A stretch of DNA of 64,000 nt from Ignavibacteriales bacterium (GTDB taxonomy: Bacteria; Bacteroidota; Ignavibacteria; Ignavibacteriales; Ignavibacteriaceae), in the NCBI GenBank assembly GCA_016707285.1, contig JADJIA010000014.1:1-64000 (forward strand). Reading direction: 5' to 3'. Position 1 is the stretch's first letter. Each line of letters opens with the position of its first letter. Under the pieces are notes generated by a model. That model was not told where the DNA came from. It saw only the letters and a list, made by a program, of their open reading frames with translations, and ran no database searches. The translations under genes were made by a program, and so were the position numbers. Below, piece by piece: positions 37,770-46,208 of this stretch.

Positions 37770-39646
37770 CAGCCTCCAGGTCAATCATCCATATAGATCG
37801 AAATATACTCTTTCGCAGGAAAGTCATAAAAAGAATTATCTTGTTCTCAGCTCTCTTGATGCTCTTATTGAATATCCCCGGTTATTCTACAATTCATTAT
37901 GTTAAAGCAGGGAATGCAACGCCTTCATATCCTTACACAACCTGGGCAACTGCTTCAGATTCAATCCAAAAGGTTGTTGATATTTGTCTAAGTGGAGATA
38001 CGATAATGATTGGTTCTGGGGTGTACACCGAATTGGTGGTTTCAATTTCAGTAGGAAGATATTTGACGATTTTGGGAGTTGATGTTGATAGTTGTGTAAT
38101 TGATATATCCGGATATTCTTCCGGAATCCCACCAAATCCGATATATTCAATGGCATTAGTTTGTAAAGATCATTTGACAATCAGAACCTTACTTTCAAAA
38201 CCAAATGGGATCAACTGAACATAGTGGATTAAGTTGCTTGACGATACTACAATTCTGTAACAAAATGTTAATTGAGTAATTTGAAATTCTTAGGAAGTTT
38301 TAGAAAGGATATGGACAGTTAAATTTACGGGGAAAATCGAAGATTGTTATTTCTATGGATGCACACTAGGCATCCAAATTAGTGATCGCCATGATTCTAG
38401 GACTATCAATTATTCAAAACAACATATTTCAAGACAAAAATGGAATCAGGAGTGCAGATTATGCAATGATTAGAAACAATTGGTTATTGGAATTACGCTC
38501 AAATGGATTTGATTTTACTAATATATTTTTTTCCCACCATAGTTTATGCATATAACAATGGGTGACTGCAACATCATCAAACTCATCCATGGCATGGAAT
38601 ATGGCACTGTGAGTTGGGTGAGATAATAAACAATGTAGTATCAGGATTTGAATATGGAATTGAACCTTATCCCGGTGCAACCATAAAAAACAATGTAATA
38701 ATGAATAGTTCGGTAACAGCACTAAAAATTTGGCAGTCTGAATTTCAGGCTGACATAAATTACAACTTATTTTACAATAATCCCAAAATTTCAGACAACT
38801 TGTCTCGGTTTAACCCCGACACAACAATATATTACACAGCAGACCCAATGTTTGAAAATCAGGACAGTAACAACTTTCTTCTCCAGATGTTTTCACCTTT
38901 GATAAATGCAGGTGATCCAAACATCCTTGATGTGGACGGTTCAAGGAGTGATGTTGGTTTGTATGGTGGGCCCTATGGACAAAGCTACTCATACCAGGAC
39001 CTTGCACCAAAGAAGCCAAAGTTTACCCTCGACCTCACCCCCAACCCCTCTCCCAGAAGGAGAGGGGAGTACAGATAGAGTATCGGAACTTCATTGGCGA
39101 GGAGGAACAGAAGCTGACTTTAATTCTTTTTCACTTTACAGAAGCAGAGACCCATTATTTATCCCTGATGATAACAATAAAATATTCACAGGAATCGATA
39201 CACTATTCACAGATTCACTTGCAGACCCAACAGGCAGTTACATTTATAAACTGACTGCAAAGGACAATCAAGGGAATGTCAGTAAACTTGACAGTGTAAC
39301 AGTGGTAATAACGGGTGTTTCAGCAGAAGAAGAAAACCCAACGCATGAAAGGATATATCTTTATCAAAACTACCCAAACCCCTTTAACCCTTCAACTAAA
39401 ATAAAATTCTCTTTAACAGAAGAATCAGAAGTAATCCTTCGTGTATATGATGTTAATGGTGAGTTGGTAACAATGCTTCAAAACGGGTGGCTTCCAGAAG
39501 GAGAGTATGAAAGGGAATTTTCGCCGGCAACAATCGGAACATTAAAAGACATAGCATCCGGAGTGTATTTTTACAATTTGCTGGTCAGAGACAAAAATTT
39601 AATACCATTATTTGTCAAAACCGAAAAAATGATGTTTTTGAAATAA
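37766..39646 (+). pseudogene. Decayed paralogue of the beta-helix T9SS protein
   Basis: Colinear with the 15038-16873 gene. The N-terminal part (IPGYSTIHYVKAGNATP, ATASDSIQKVVDICLSGDTIMIGSG) is open to 38218. The middle 38219-38610 is broken in all frames, although GKIEDCYFYG is still recognisable near 38335. Then come beta-helix end, FnIII-like domain (VSELHWRGGTEADFNSF) and T9SS domain (NYPNPFNPSTKIKFSLTEESEV ... KTEKMMFLK) in two overlapping frames. The last shift sits beside the palindromic repeat at 39033-39070, where two bases are missing relative to the paralogue. Several independent lesions suggest a pseudogene, though sequencing errors may contribute. Confidence 0.75.
39033..39070 (+). 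repeat. Palindromic LTPNPSP-type repeat in the decayed beta-helix gene
   Basis: Perfect 9-bp inverted repeat CCCCTCTCC (39045-39053) / GGAGAGGGG (39059-39067) within ACCTCACCCCCAACCCC...; the counterpart of the element at 16259-16296. Here the frame into the element reads LTPNPSPRRRGE and stops. Confidence 0.65.
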
Positions 39647-40042
39647 AATTGACCTTTTTCCTTGTGTTGAAACCCAACGCCATTGGTTTTATTTGCTGGA
39701 AATAATCTACCAATAGCCTCCGAATTCATTCGGAGGAAAAATATATAAGGATATAATTATTTTTTATTAGTGTAATCCCCTGATCTCCCCACCCTCCTTG
39801 TGTTGAAACCCAACGCTATTGGTTAAGATTTTCTAGAGCAAACAAAACAATAGTCCCGATTCATTGGGAAATTCATTCGGAGGAAAAGCGCCCAAGACCA
39901 ATAGTCCCGATCTTTGAACAGTATTGAAACCTTCCTTTCTCGGACATCGTTTTATTAATTTATATATTAGGATTCTGAATAATACTTTTTTGTAAAAAAA
40001 TTGTAATTCAAGTATTTGATTGAAATTAAGTAGAGAAGTAAT
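39647..40042. repeat. Intergenic region with a duplicated repeat block
   Basis: No gene. CCTTGTGTTGAAACCCAACGC is present at about 39660 and again at about 39797, each followed by a CATTGG/TATTGG word. ATTCATTCGGAGGAAAA occurs at about 39724 and 39870; the first is part of the palindrome CCTCCGAA-TTCA-TTCGGAGG (39718-39737). AATAGTCCCGAT occurs twice (about 39849 and 39900). So a block of about 130 bases is partly duplicated. Confidence 0.6.
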
Positions 40043-40693
40043 ATGAAATGTCCTGAATGTGGAAAAGAAACACCGGCAAATAAAAGTCATTGCCAGGAAT
40101 GTGGAGCTAAATTGAAATCTGAATTTAAAACATGTGCAAATGGTCATCAATATTCAGGGGCAAGATGCCCTTATTGTCCTGCTGAAGAAGCACCCGGTGG
40201 AATCAAAACCGTATTGGATGTAACTCCGGCTCAGGCTGTTGATGACAAAACAGTAATTGAACAAAAAGGACCGGTTGTCTCATCATACACTCCGGTGGAC
40301 GACAGAACCGTGATAAGTGGTCATGTTAAATCATCAAACCAGGGAGGCCCAACACTCGCCCCTCTTGGCGCCGAGACTGTAAATCCTTCAGGCAGAAAAC
40401 TTGTGGGTTTCCTCGTAACTTACGACTTTGATGCACTCGGAACTGTTTACAACCTCTATGAAGGAAGAAACATAGTTGGAAGAATTCCTCCTGCAGGAGT
40501 TCTAATCCCAAGTGGAACCGTCAGTGATAAACATGCAATGATCCTTTATCGTGATGATAAATTTTTTATTTCGGATGAATTGTCAACAAATGGCACATTC
40601 GTAAATGGTGAATCCCTCGAAGACAAAATGAAACTGACCGACAGGGATGAAGTAAGATTTGGTGATATCAACACGAGATTTATTGTAATCTGA
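40043..40693 (+). CDS. Zinc-ribbon FHA-domain protein with repeated Thr motifs
   Basis: 216 aa cytosolic protein. Residues 1-46 hold two CxxC zinc knuckles (MKCPECGKE, SHCQECGAK) and a third cluster (TCANGHQ, RCPYCP). Residues 54-115 are a disordered linker with KTVLD, DDKTVIE, DDRTVIS and AETVN, i.e. Thr-x-x-Asp/Glu-like sites suited to phosphorylation and FHA binding. Residues about 120-216 form an FHA domain (LYEGRNIVGRIPP, GTVSDKHAMILY, LSTNGTFVNGE), which binds phospho-Thr. First gene of the kinase/phosphatase module. By analogy with GarA/OdhI-type proteins it may be switched by phosphorylation of its own linker (inference). Confidence 0.88.
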   Translation: MKCPECGKETPANKSHCQECGAKLKSEFKTCANGHQYSGARCPYCPAEEAPGGIKTVLDVTPAQAVDDKTVIEQKGPVVSSYTPVDDRTVISGHVKSSNQGGPTLAPLGAETVNPSGRKLVGFLVTYDFDALGTVYNLYEGRNIVGRIPPAGVLIPSGTVSDKHAMILYRDDKFFISDELSTNGTFVNGESLEDKMKLTDRDEVRFGDINTRFIVI

Positions 40694-40740
40694 TATCATG
40701 TGGATCGAAGTTATATTTTAGAAAACAGGAAAATGCCGAT

Positions 40741-42339
40741 ATGAAAACGGATAAATACCCTACAGTAACCGGAAATCCGGTTCTACGAATTTTTGTCTTT
40801 ACAATGATAGTGCTGCTTTTAAGTGGCACTTCATTTGCTCAGGGACTTAACGCCCGACATGTGAAGACCAACGCTAAAGAATTCCCCAGAAAAACAGTAA
40901 CCTCTCTGCTTGTTTATGATAATTATGACAATCCCGTCAAAGAATTAAACAAGACAAATTTTACGATGTTTGTTGAAGGAAAAAAGGGAGATATAGCTTT
41001 TGTCTCGACCCTCGCTTCCACCGGAAAGGGAGTTTATACCGTTTTATGTATGGATATATCGGGCTCGATGAGAGGCAAACCGATGGACAATACAAAAGAT
41101 GCGGTGTTGAGATATATTGATGAACTCGGCGATAAAGATAATCTCGCTATCTATTCTTATGGTGATGGTGCCAATCTGGTTGCAGATTTCAGTAACGATA
41201 AAACTTACCTCAAAGAACAGGTGAAAAAACTTACTGCAAAAGATCTGAATACTTCCCTCTTTTATGGGGCTGATAAAGGACTTGAAAAATTAAGGGGAAA
41301 AGCCGCTGAAGATGAACCCGTTATCATGATTGTGATGGGAGACGGCAACAACGAAAATCAAAACGAAGCTTATAAAATTGATGATGTAATAAATAAGGCA
41401 AAAGAAATTGGCGTTCCTGTATTTACTTTTGGCTACACATCAGGGGGAAAAACCCAACTTCAGAATCTTGAAAAAATGGGTGTTGAAACGGGTGGAAGGT
41501 ATTACGAATCTCCCAACAAAGAGCAACTTGACGAAAATTTTAAAAAGATGCGCGAAAACATCCTTAATATCTACCTTGTTGCCTATTCAATTTATGGACT
41601 TGAAGGAAAAGGGCAGGATGCCAATGGACAGTTTACCGTCACCAAAGGTGAATTAAAAAGCGAAACCTCGGGTAAATTTAAACTTGCAGTTGCTTCAATG
41701 ATTACTCCTCCTGAAGAAAAATCGGATATCCCCTGGCTATACATCTTTATTGGTGTTGCAGTTTTGGTTATCATAGCTTCCGTCGTTCTTGTTCTAAACG
41801 GGAAAAAGAAAAAGAAAATTGAAGTCGAGAGAAGGCAACGACTTGAGGAAGAATCGAAAGAGGAAGCCCGACAAAACGCCGCGAATTTTTCAGAAGGCCA
41901 ACGCAGTGAACAGGGACAACGCGGAGGAGACCCCGGCAAAACATTTATCGAAGAACCCTCGGGTGGTGGAAATATTCCACATGATGGCACTGTTATAATG
42001 AGAAGTGGATCGGCATCTCATTCGGCAGGGGCAGGGTTAACTCTTGTTCTCGACATCAAAGTTGGTGAACTTGCCGGAAGGCAATTTACAGTAACAACTG
42101 CCGGCGCAATAATTGGTCGTTCGGAAGTTGAAGCTTCGCTTGTACTTCCGGTTGCAACTATTTCAAAAAAACACGCAAAAATATCGTTTAACGGAACCTC
42201 ATTTATTATCGAAGATTTAAATTCTTCAAACGGTGTTTTTGTGAATATGTCAAAGATTTTATCACCCACTCCAATCGTACATGGAAATTCATTCAAAATT
42301 GGTGGCTGCGAAGGTCACTTTCTTATAAACAAGGCATGA
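40741..42339 (+). CDS. Transmembrane VWA-FHA protein
   Basis: 532 aa. A signal sequence (VFTMIVLLLSGTSFAQ) is followed by a VWA domain with a complete MIDAS start, CMDISGSMRGKP near residue 105, then MGDGNNENQ. This part should be periplasmic. A membrane helix at about 331-353 (WLYIFIGVAVLVIIASVVLVL) is followed by KKKKK and a charged coiled coil. A linker with GKTFIEEP and GTVIMRSG precedes a C-terminal cytosolic FHA domain (GAIIGRSE, ATISKKHAKISF, LNSSNGVFVN; about 435-525). The layout suits transmission of an external adhesion or metal-dependent binding event to phospho-Thr signalling inside. It follows the FHA gene by 47 bases and precedes PP2C by 4. Confidence 0.9.
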   Translation: MKTDKYPTVTGNPVLRIFVFTMIVLLLSGTSFAQGLNARHVKTNAKEFPRKTVTSLLVYDNYDNPVKELNKTNFTMFVEGKKGDIAFVSTLASTGKGVYTVLCMDISGSMRGKPMDNTKDAVLRYIDELGDKDNLAIYSYGDGANLVADFSNDKTYLKEQVKKLTAKDLNTSLFYGADKGLEKLRGKAAEDEPVIMIVMGDGNNENQNEAYKIDDVINKAKEIGVPVFTFGYTSGGKTQLQNLEKMGVETGGRYYESPNKEQLDENFKKMRENILNIYLVAYSIYGLEGKGQDANGQFTVTKGELKSETSGKFKLAVASMITPPEEKSDIPWLYIFIGVAVLVIIASVVLVLNGKKKKKIEVERRQRLEEESKEEARQNAANFSEGQRSEQGQRGGDPGKTFIEEPSGGGNIPHDGTVIMRSGSASHSAGAGLTLVLDIKVGELAGRQFTVTTAGAIIGRSEVEASLVLPVATISKKHAKISFNGTSFIIEDLNSSNGVFVNMSKILSPTPIVHGNSFKIGGCEGHFLINKA

Positions 42340-42343
42340 TCCA

Positions 42344-43378
42344 ATGGCAGAGTCTGTAAAATTTGAATTTGGAAACCATTCTGATGTTGGCCAGGTAAGA
42401 AAGGCAAACGAAGATTATTTTGGAAGTGCCAGTGGAGAGTTTGGTGATCTTTTTATTGTTTGTGATGGCATGGGTGGTTATAAAGGAGGCAGAGTTGCTT
42501 CCACCACTGCGGTTGAATCGATTCAGCGACATTTTAAGACAGTTAAAAAGGATGCCGACCTCAGGATCGAACTTTTTAATTCATTAAAACTTGCCAACAA
42601 AGAGATTGTTGAAAAAGCTGATGTGGATGACGAACTTGGTAAAATGGGCTCAACCGCGGTTGTTGCGCTTTTACACAACACAGAACTCTACTTCGCTCAC
42701 ATTGGTGACAGCAGAATTTATCGTGTTAGAGATGATGTTATTGAACGGCTCACACGCGATCATTCTCTTGTTCAGGAGATGGTGGACAACGGCATAATAA
42801 ACGAAGAGCAGGCGGAAGCCCATCCGCAGAAGAATGTTATTCTTAGATCCTTGGGGCCCAACGGGAATTCGGAACCGCAGGTTGATCCAAGGGATGAAGT
42901 TTTATTTAAAGATGATTATATTATTCTTTGTAGTGACGGACTTACCGGACATGTGGAAGACTTTGAAATAAAAGAGACCGTCTTAAAGTATCCTCCTCAG
43001 CAGGCTTGTATTAAACTTGTTGAAATGGCTAATGAGCGGGGTGGCAAAGACAATATTACTGTTCAGGTGATTAAGATAACCGACGGGAAAAAACGGGCGA
43101 CCAGTCTCAGGGACATGGCAAAACTGAAACAGGCTGCAATTGTTGCCGCTGTTGCATTTGTTGTTCTGATTTTATGGTATGCGCTCAGTAATTTTAATCA
43201 GGAGATTAAGATAATTGCCCCGGTACAAGATACCACTAAAACCGTAAAAAGAGCGCCTGCAAACATTGAGGAAGACAGCAGTTCAACAGTTGGTGATGAT
43301 AAAAATGGCGGAGCCGATGCTGCTAAAAAACCGTTGAAGGACCCAAAGGGTAACGAAAAACCAAACCCACAGAATTAA
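42344..43378 (+). CDS. PP2C-family protein Ser/Thr phosphatase with C-terminal membrane helix
   Basis: 344 aa. Metal-binding PP2C motifs are complete: QVRKANEDYF, FIVCDGMGGYKGG, HIGDSRIYRV, LTRDHSLVQEMV, IILCSDGLTGHV and GGKDNITVQVI (residues about 10-245). A hydrophobic helix at about 265-285 (AAIVAAVAFVVLILWYAL) puts the catalytic part in the cytosol and leaves a short acidic, Pro/Lys-rich tail outside. It would reverse phosphorylation by the adjacent kinase. Tightly packed: 4 bases after the VWA-FHA gene, 17 before the kinase. Confidence 0.93.
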   Translation: MAESVKFEFGNHSDVGQVRKANEDYFGSASGEFGDLFIVCDGMGGYKGGRVASTTAVESIQRHFKTVKKDADLRIELFNSLKLANKEIVEKADVDDELGKMGSTAVVALLHNTELYFAHIGDSRIYRVRDDVIERLTRDHSLVQEMVDNGIINEEQAEAHPQKNVILRSLGPNGNSEPQVDPRDEVLFKDDYIILCSDGLTGHVEDFEIKETVLKYPPQQACIKLVEMANERGGKDNITVQVIKITDGKKRATSLRDMAKLKQAAIVAAVAFVVLILWYALSNFNQEIKIIAPVQDTTKTVKRAPANIEEDSSSTVGDDKNGGADAAKKPLKDPKGNEKPNPQN

Positions 43379-43395
43379 TTAAATACAAAGAGATT

Positions 43396-44568
43396 ATGTT
43401 CGTAGAGAACCAGATAATAAAAGATGAGTATCGGATAATTCGCAAGATTGGCGAAGGTGGCATGGGAACTGTCTTCCTCGCCGAAGATCTTCTGATGCAG
43501 CAGGAAGTTGCAATAAAACTGTTGCATATGGCGATGACCACCGACCCCGAAATCGTTGAAAGATTCAAGACCGAAGCCAAGGCTCAGTATAAGCTGACGC
43601 ATCCCTATATCGTTAAGCTTACACGGCTTGTACAAAACGGCGAGCATTATTTTATTGTGATGGAATATGTTGAGGGGATGACCCTTAAAGAGATGCTGGC
43701 TAAAACGGGGCTGCTTCCCGAAGACAGGGCACTTCCAATTTTCCATAAGATTTTGAGAGGACTGGCTTATGCTCATTCTCAGGGGATTATTCACCGCGAT
43801 ATTAAGCCGGGAAATATAATCATCGACAAAAATGGCAATCCTAAAATAACAGATTTTGGAATCGCTAAAATTCTTGGTGACAAAGGTTTAACCCAGACGG
43901 GCACAAAACTTGGTACCGTTTATTATATGTCACCCGAGCAGATTAAAAACCCAAAAGGGGTGGATCAACGCACCGATGTTTACTCTCTTGGAATCACTTT
44001 GTATGAGATGTTAACAGGAAAACTTCCCTATAACACTGGTCTCGATTCAGAATATGATTTGATGAATGAGATTGTGAACACACCAATTAAAAATCCACTC
44101 GATTTTTACCCACATATCTCTCCCGGTGTGGTCAAAATGATTTATCACATGACCTCCAAAGACAAACTTGAGAGATATGCCCACTGTGAAGAGTACCTCG
44201 ATTTTCACCTGAAACGGGCGGAAAAAGATGAAAAGCAGAGTGCCGCACAAAATGTTTCGAGTGGTGCAGCTTCATTTGTGCTTCTGCTGGGACTTGCTGC
44301 CATAGTTGTGCTTCTTTTTATTTTTGGAAATGATATTCAGAGATGGATACAAGGTTCCAAAGCTACAGTTGACTCTGTTTTTGTGAATCAGGACTCAATC
44401 GACAGAGTTGAATATGAACGATTGCAGGATGAGCGGAACAAAGAAAAGAAGAGAAGGGAAGAAAAAGACACTGTAAAACCGAAGGAAGAAAAACCTGTGG
44501 ACACAGTGAAAATTGAAAAAAAACCCGTTGACGAAGAGACGATTCCACCTGACACTTCAGGCAATTAA
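43396..44568 (+). CDS. Transmembrane Ser/Thr protein kinase (PknB-like catalytic domain)
   Basis: 390 aa. The kinase domain (about 10-275) has all catalytic elements: IGEGGMGTVFLAED, AIKLLHM with the catalytic Lys, IIHRDIKPGNIII, ITDFGIAKIL, an activation loop rich in Thr (GLTQTGTKLGTVYYMSPEQI) and DVYSLGITLYEMLTG. A membrane helix at about 292-315 (FVLLLGLAAIVVLLFIFG) is followed by a charged, low-complexity outer segment (EKKRREEKDTVKPKEEKP) and no PASTA repeats. Likely partners are the FHA proteins and the PP2C phosphatase next door. The membrane layout parallels that of the phosphatase. Confidence 0.93.
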   Translation: MFVENQIIKDEYRIIRKIGEGGMGTVFLAEDLLMQQEVAIKLLHMAMTTDPEIVERFKTEAKAQYKLTHPYIVKLTRLVQNGEHYFIVMEYVEGMTLKEMLAKTGLLPEDRALPIFHKILRGLAYAHSQGIIHRDIKPGNIIIDKNGNPKITDFGIAKILGDKGLTQTGTKLGTVYYMSPEQIKNPKGVDQRTDVYSLGITLYEMLTGKLPYNTGLDSEYDLMNEIVNTPIKNPLDFYPHISPGVVKMIYHMTSKDKLERYAHCEEYLDFHLKRAEKDEKQSAAQNVSSGAASFVLLLGLAAIVVLLFIFGNDIQRWIQGSKATVDSVFVNQDSIDRVEYERLQDERNKEKKRREEKDTVKPKEEKPVDTVKIEKKPVDEETIPPDTSGN

Positions 44569-44576
44569 GGCGTATT

Positions 44577-45434
44577 ATGTTACAAAATATCGATAAAAAT
44601 TATATTAATCCTCTGAGGGCAGCATCTGTTATTTTTGTTATACTTGTCATTCTGGTAATCGTTTTCGACTTACTGGTTTTTTCAGGAAAAGATAATGGAA
44701 TAACCGCAAAATTAGGAACCGCCGATATTAAGATAGATAGTATAAAGAGTGGTTCGCTTTATGTCTCGCTCCCTTTTATTTTGGAAAACGATCTTGCAGC
44801 CTCTGTTTCATCTGAATCGTTTGTTGTAAAATTTGGCGGAAAAGAAATTTCTCTGCCTGATAAAACATTTTTACTTTCCTCCGGTGAAACTGACACCTTC
44901 TATTTGCCTCTGATGTTTAATTTTTCCGATTCTTTGTCATCACAAAGTGATTCAACATCAATCGAAGTTTCTTTTACCGCCGGGCTTCTTTACAGAACTT
45001 GGAGCGGGAACTACTCGGGTTATATGTCATCTACAAATCTGATAAGAGAGGTATTGGAGGAAGTTAAGGAACGACTTGGAACAGATGAAAAAATGATCCA
45101 AGGGATGTACACCGAAAAAGGGACAACTGTGAGTTCGTTGATCAAAATCGTAAATTCTTTTCCATTCCCTTTGGAAATCGGATTTGTTCGTAAACCCGTT
45201 CTTGGTACCGGTGGAAGAAAAGGCGCAAAGTCATTGTCGGCACCGGATGTCACTGTTGTGAACAGTGGAGATACAGCCAAAATTCCACTCTCGTTTACAA
45301 TTGAATCTGCCAGGGAAAAAGCCGATCCAAAAGACCCTAAAAACTTCAAACTTGATGGTTTCCTCGCTGTTAAAGTACTTAACCTCTCCGACACAGTTAA
45401 AGTATCCATCATCCTGACCGAGCAGGCTAAATAA
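44577..45434 (+). CDS. Membrane-anchored extracytoplasmic protein of the kinase module, unknown function
   Basis: 285 aa. One N-terminal membrane anchor (AASVIFVILVILVIVFDLLVF), then an all-beta extracytoplasmic part. Two repeated segments with alternating hydrophobics are visible (IKIDSIKSGSLYVSLPFILEND ... FVVKFGG; VSSLIKIVNSFPFPLEIGFV ... KIPLSFTIE). This loosely resembles LEA-2/WHy-type domains, but I cannot assign a family. It starts 8 bases after the kinase stop, so it is almost certainly co-transcribed; a ligand-binding or anchoring accessory of the signalling module is a reasonable guess only. Confidence 0.7.
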   Translation: MLQNIDKNYINPLRAASVIFVILVILVIVFDLLVFSGKDNGITAKLGTADIKIDSIKSGSLYVSLPFILENDLAASVSSESFVVKFGGKEISLPDKTFLLSSGETDTFYLPLMFNFSDSLSSQSDSTSIEVSFTAGLLYRTWSGNYSGYMSSTNLIREVLEEVKERLGTDEKMIQGMYTEKGTTVSSLIKIVNSFPFPLEIGFVRKPVLGTGGRKGAKSLSAPDVTVVNSGDTAKIPLSFTIESAREKADPKDPKNFKLDGFLAVKVLNLSDTVKVSIILTEQAK

Positions 45435-45707
45435 CGAAAGTGTGAAGGATAGTTCCACGGATTAAGCACGGATTCCACGGATGACTTTTAAAGGGGACTG
45501 CATGCCGAAGGCATCCCTTTGGGAGATTTTCGCAGAGGGGGATTTGTAGTACTCAAGTTTCTCAAGTCTCTCGAGTCACTCAAGTTTCAATCACCGGGGT
45601 TCTGAAGCTCTGAAGTTCTGAGGTTCTAAAGTCCCACGGTTCTTCCTTGCTCTTCGTTATAATTATATTTATCTTAAAGCTCGGATTTAACAAAAAAGTG
45701 ATAGAAG
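45435..45707. repeat. Repeat-rich spacer
   Basis: CACGGATT words (45452-45482), TCTCAAGT/CTCGAGT words (45550-45592) and TTCTGAAG/CTCTGAAG/TTCTGAGG words (45599-45632) succeed one another. They are degenerate versions of repeats seen at 14636-14820, 23000-23130 and 30680-30750. No gene. Confidence 0.55.
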
Positions 45708-46130
45708 ATGGACTTCCTTACTGGTAAATATCAATTCAATACAAAAGGTAATTCCGACATCGTCGATTTGACTGTATTTGTCGAGAACACAATAGCGGAA
45801 AATGGATTCACAGAGGGGAATGTACTCCTTTTTGTCCCCGGTTCCACAGCCGCTGTAACTACAATAGAATTTGAACCCGGGCTTCTTAAAGATTATCCCG
45901 AATTTTGGGACAAAGAAGTTCCAGCCGGAAAAATTTATCATCACGATATGACCTGGCACGACGGAAACGGGCACTCCCATATCCGCGCAGCTCTTCAAGG
46001 CCCATCACTGCATATCCCTTTCATCGATAAAAAGCTGACTCTTGGTACCTGGCAACAGGTTATTTTTATCGATTTTGATACCAGACCAAGAGAAAGAACT
46101 GTTATCTGGCAGATAATTGGAAACAAATGA
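45708..46130 (+). CDS. yjbQ: YjbQ/UPF0047 family protein
   Basis: 140 aa, standard length for the family. Characteristic motifs: GNVLLFVPGSTAAVTTIEFEPG, WHDGNGHSHIRAALQGPS, GTWQQVIFIDFD and ERTVIWQIIG. The conserved His residues of DGNGHSHIRA are thought to bind metal. YjbQ proteins have low thiamine-phosphate-synthase side activity in some bacteria, but the main role is unsettled. Monocistronic by spacing. Confidence 0.9.
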   Translation: MDFLTGKYQFNTKGNSDIVDLTVFVENTIAENGFTEGNVLLFVPGSTAAVTTIEFEPGLLKDYPEFWDKEVPAGKIYHHDMTWHDGNGHSHIRAALQGPSLHIPFIDKKLTLGTWQQVIFIDFDTRPRERTVIWQIIGNK

Positions 46131-46208
46131 TCGATTATCTTTTCGCATAAAATTGTCGGAAGATAAAGATCGAAACAAAACGATTTTAATAATTTAACTT
46201 AAGAACGA

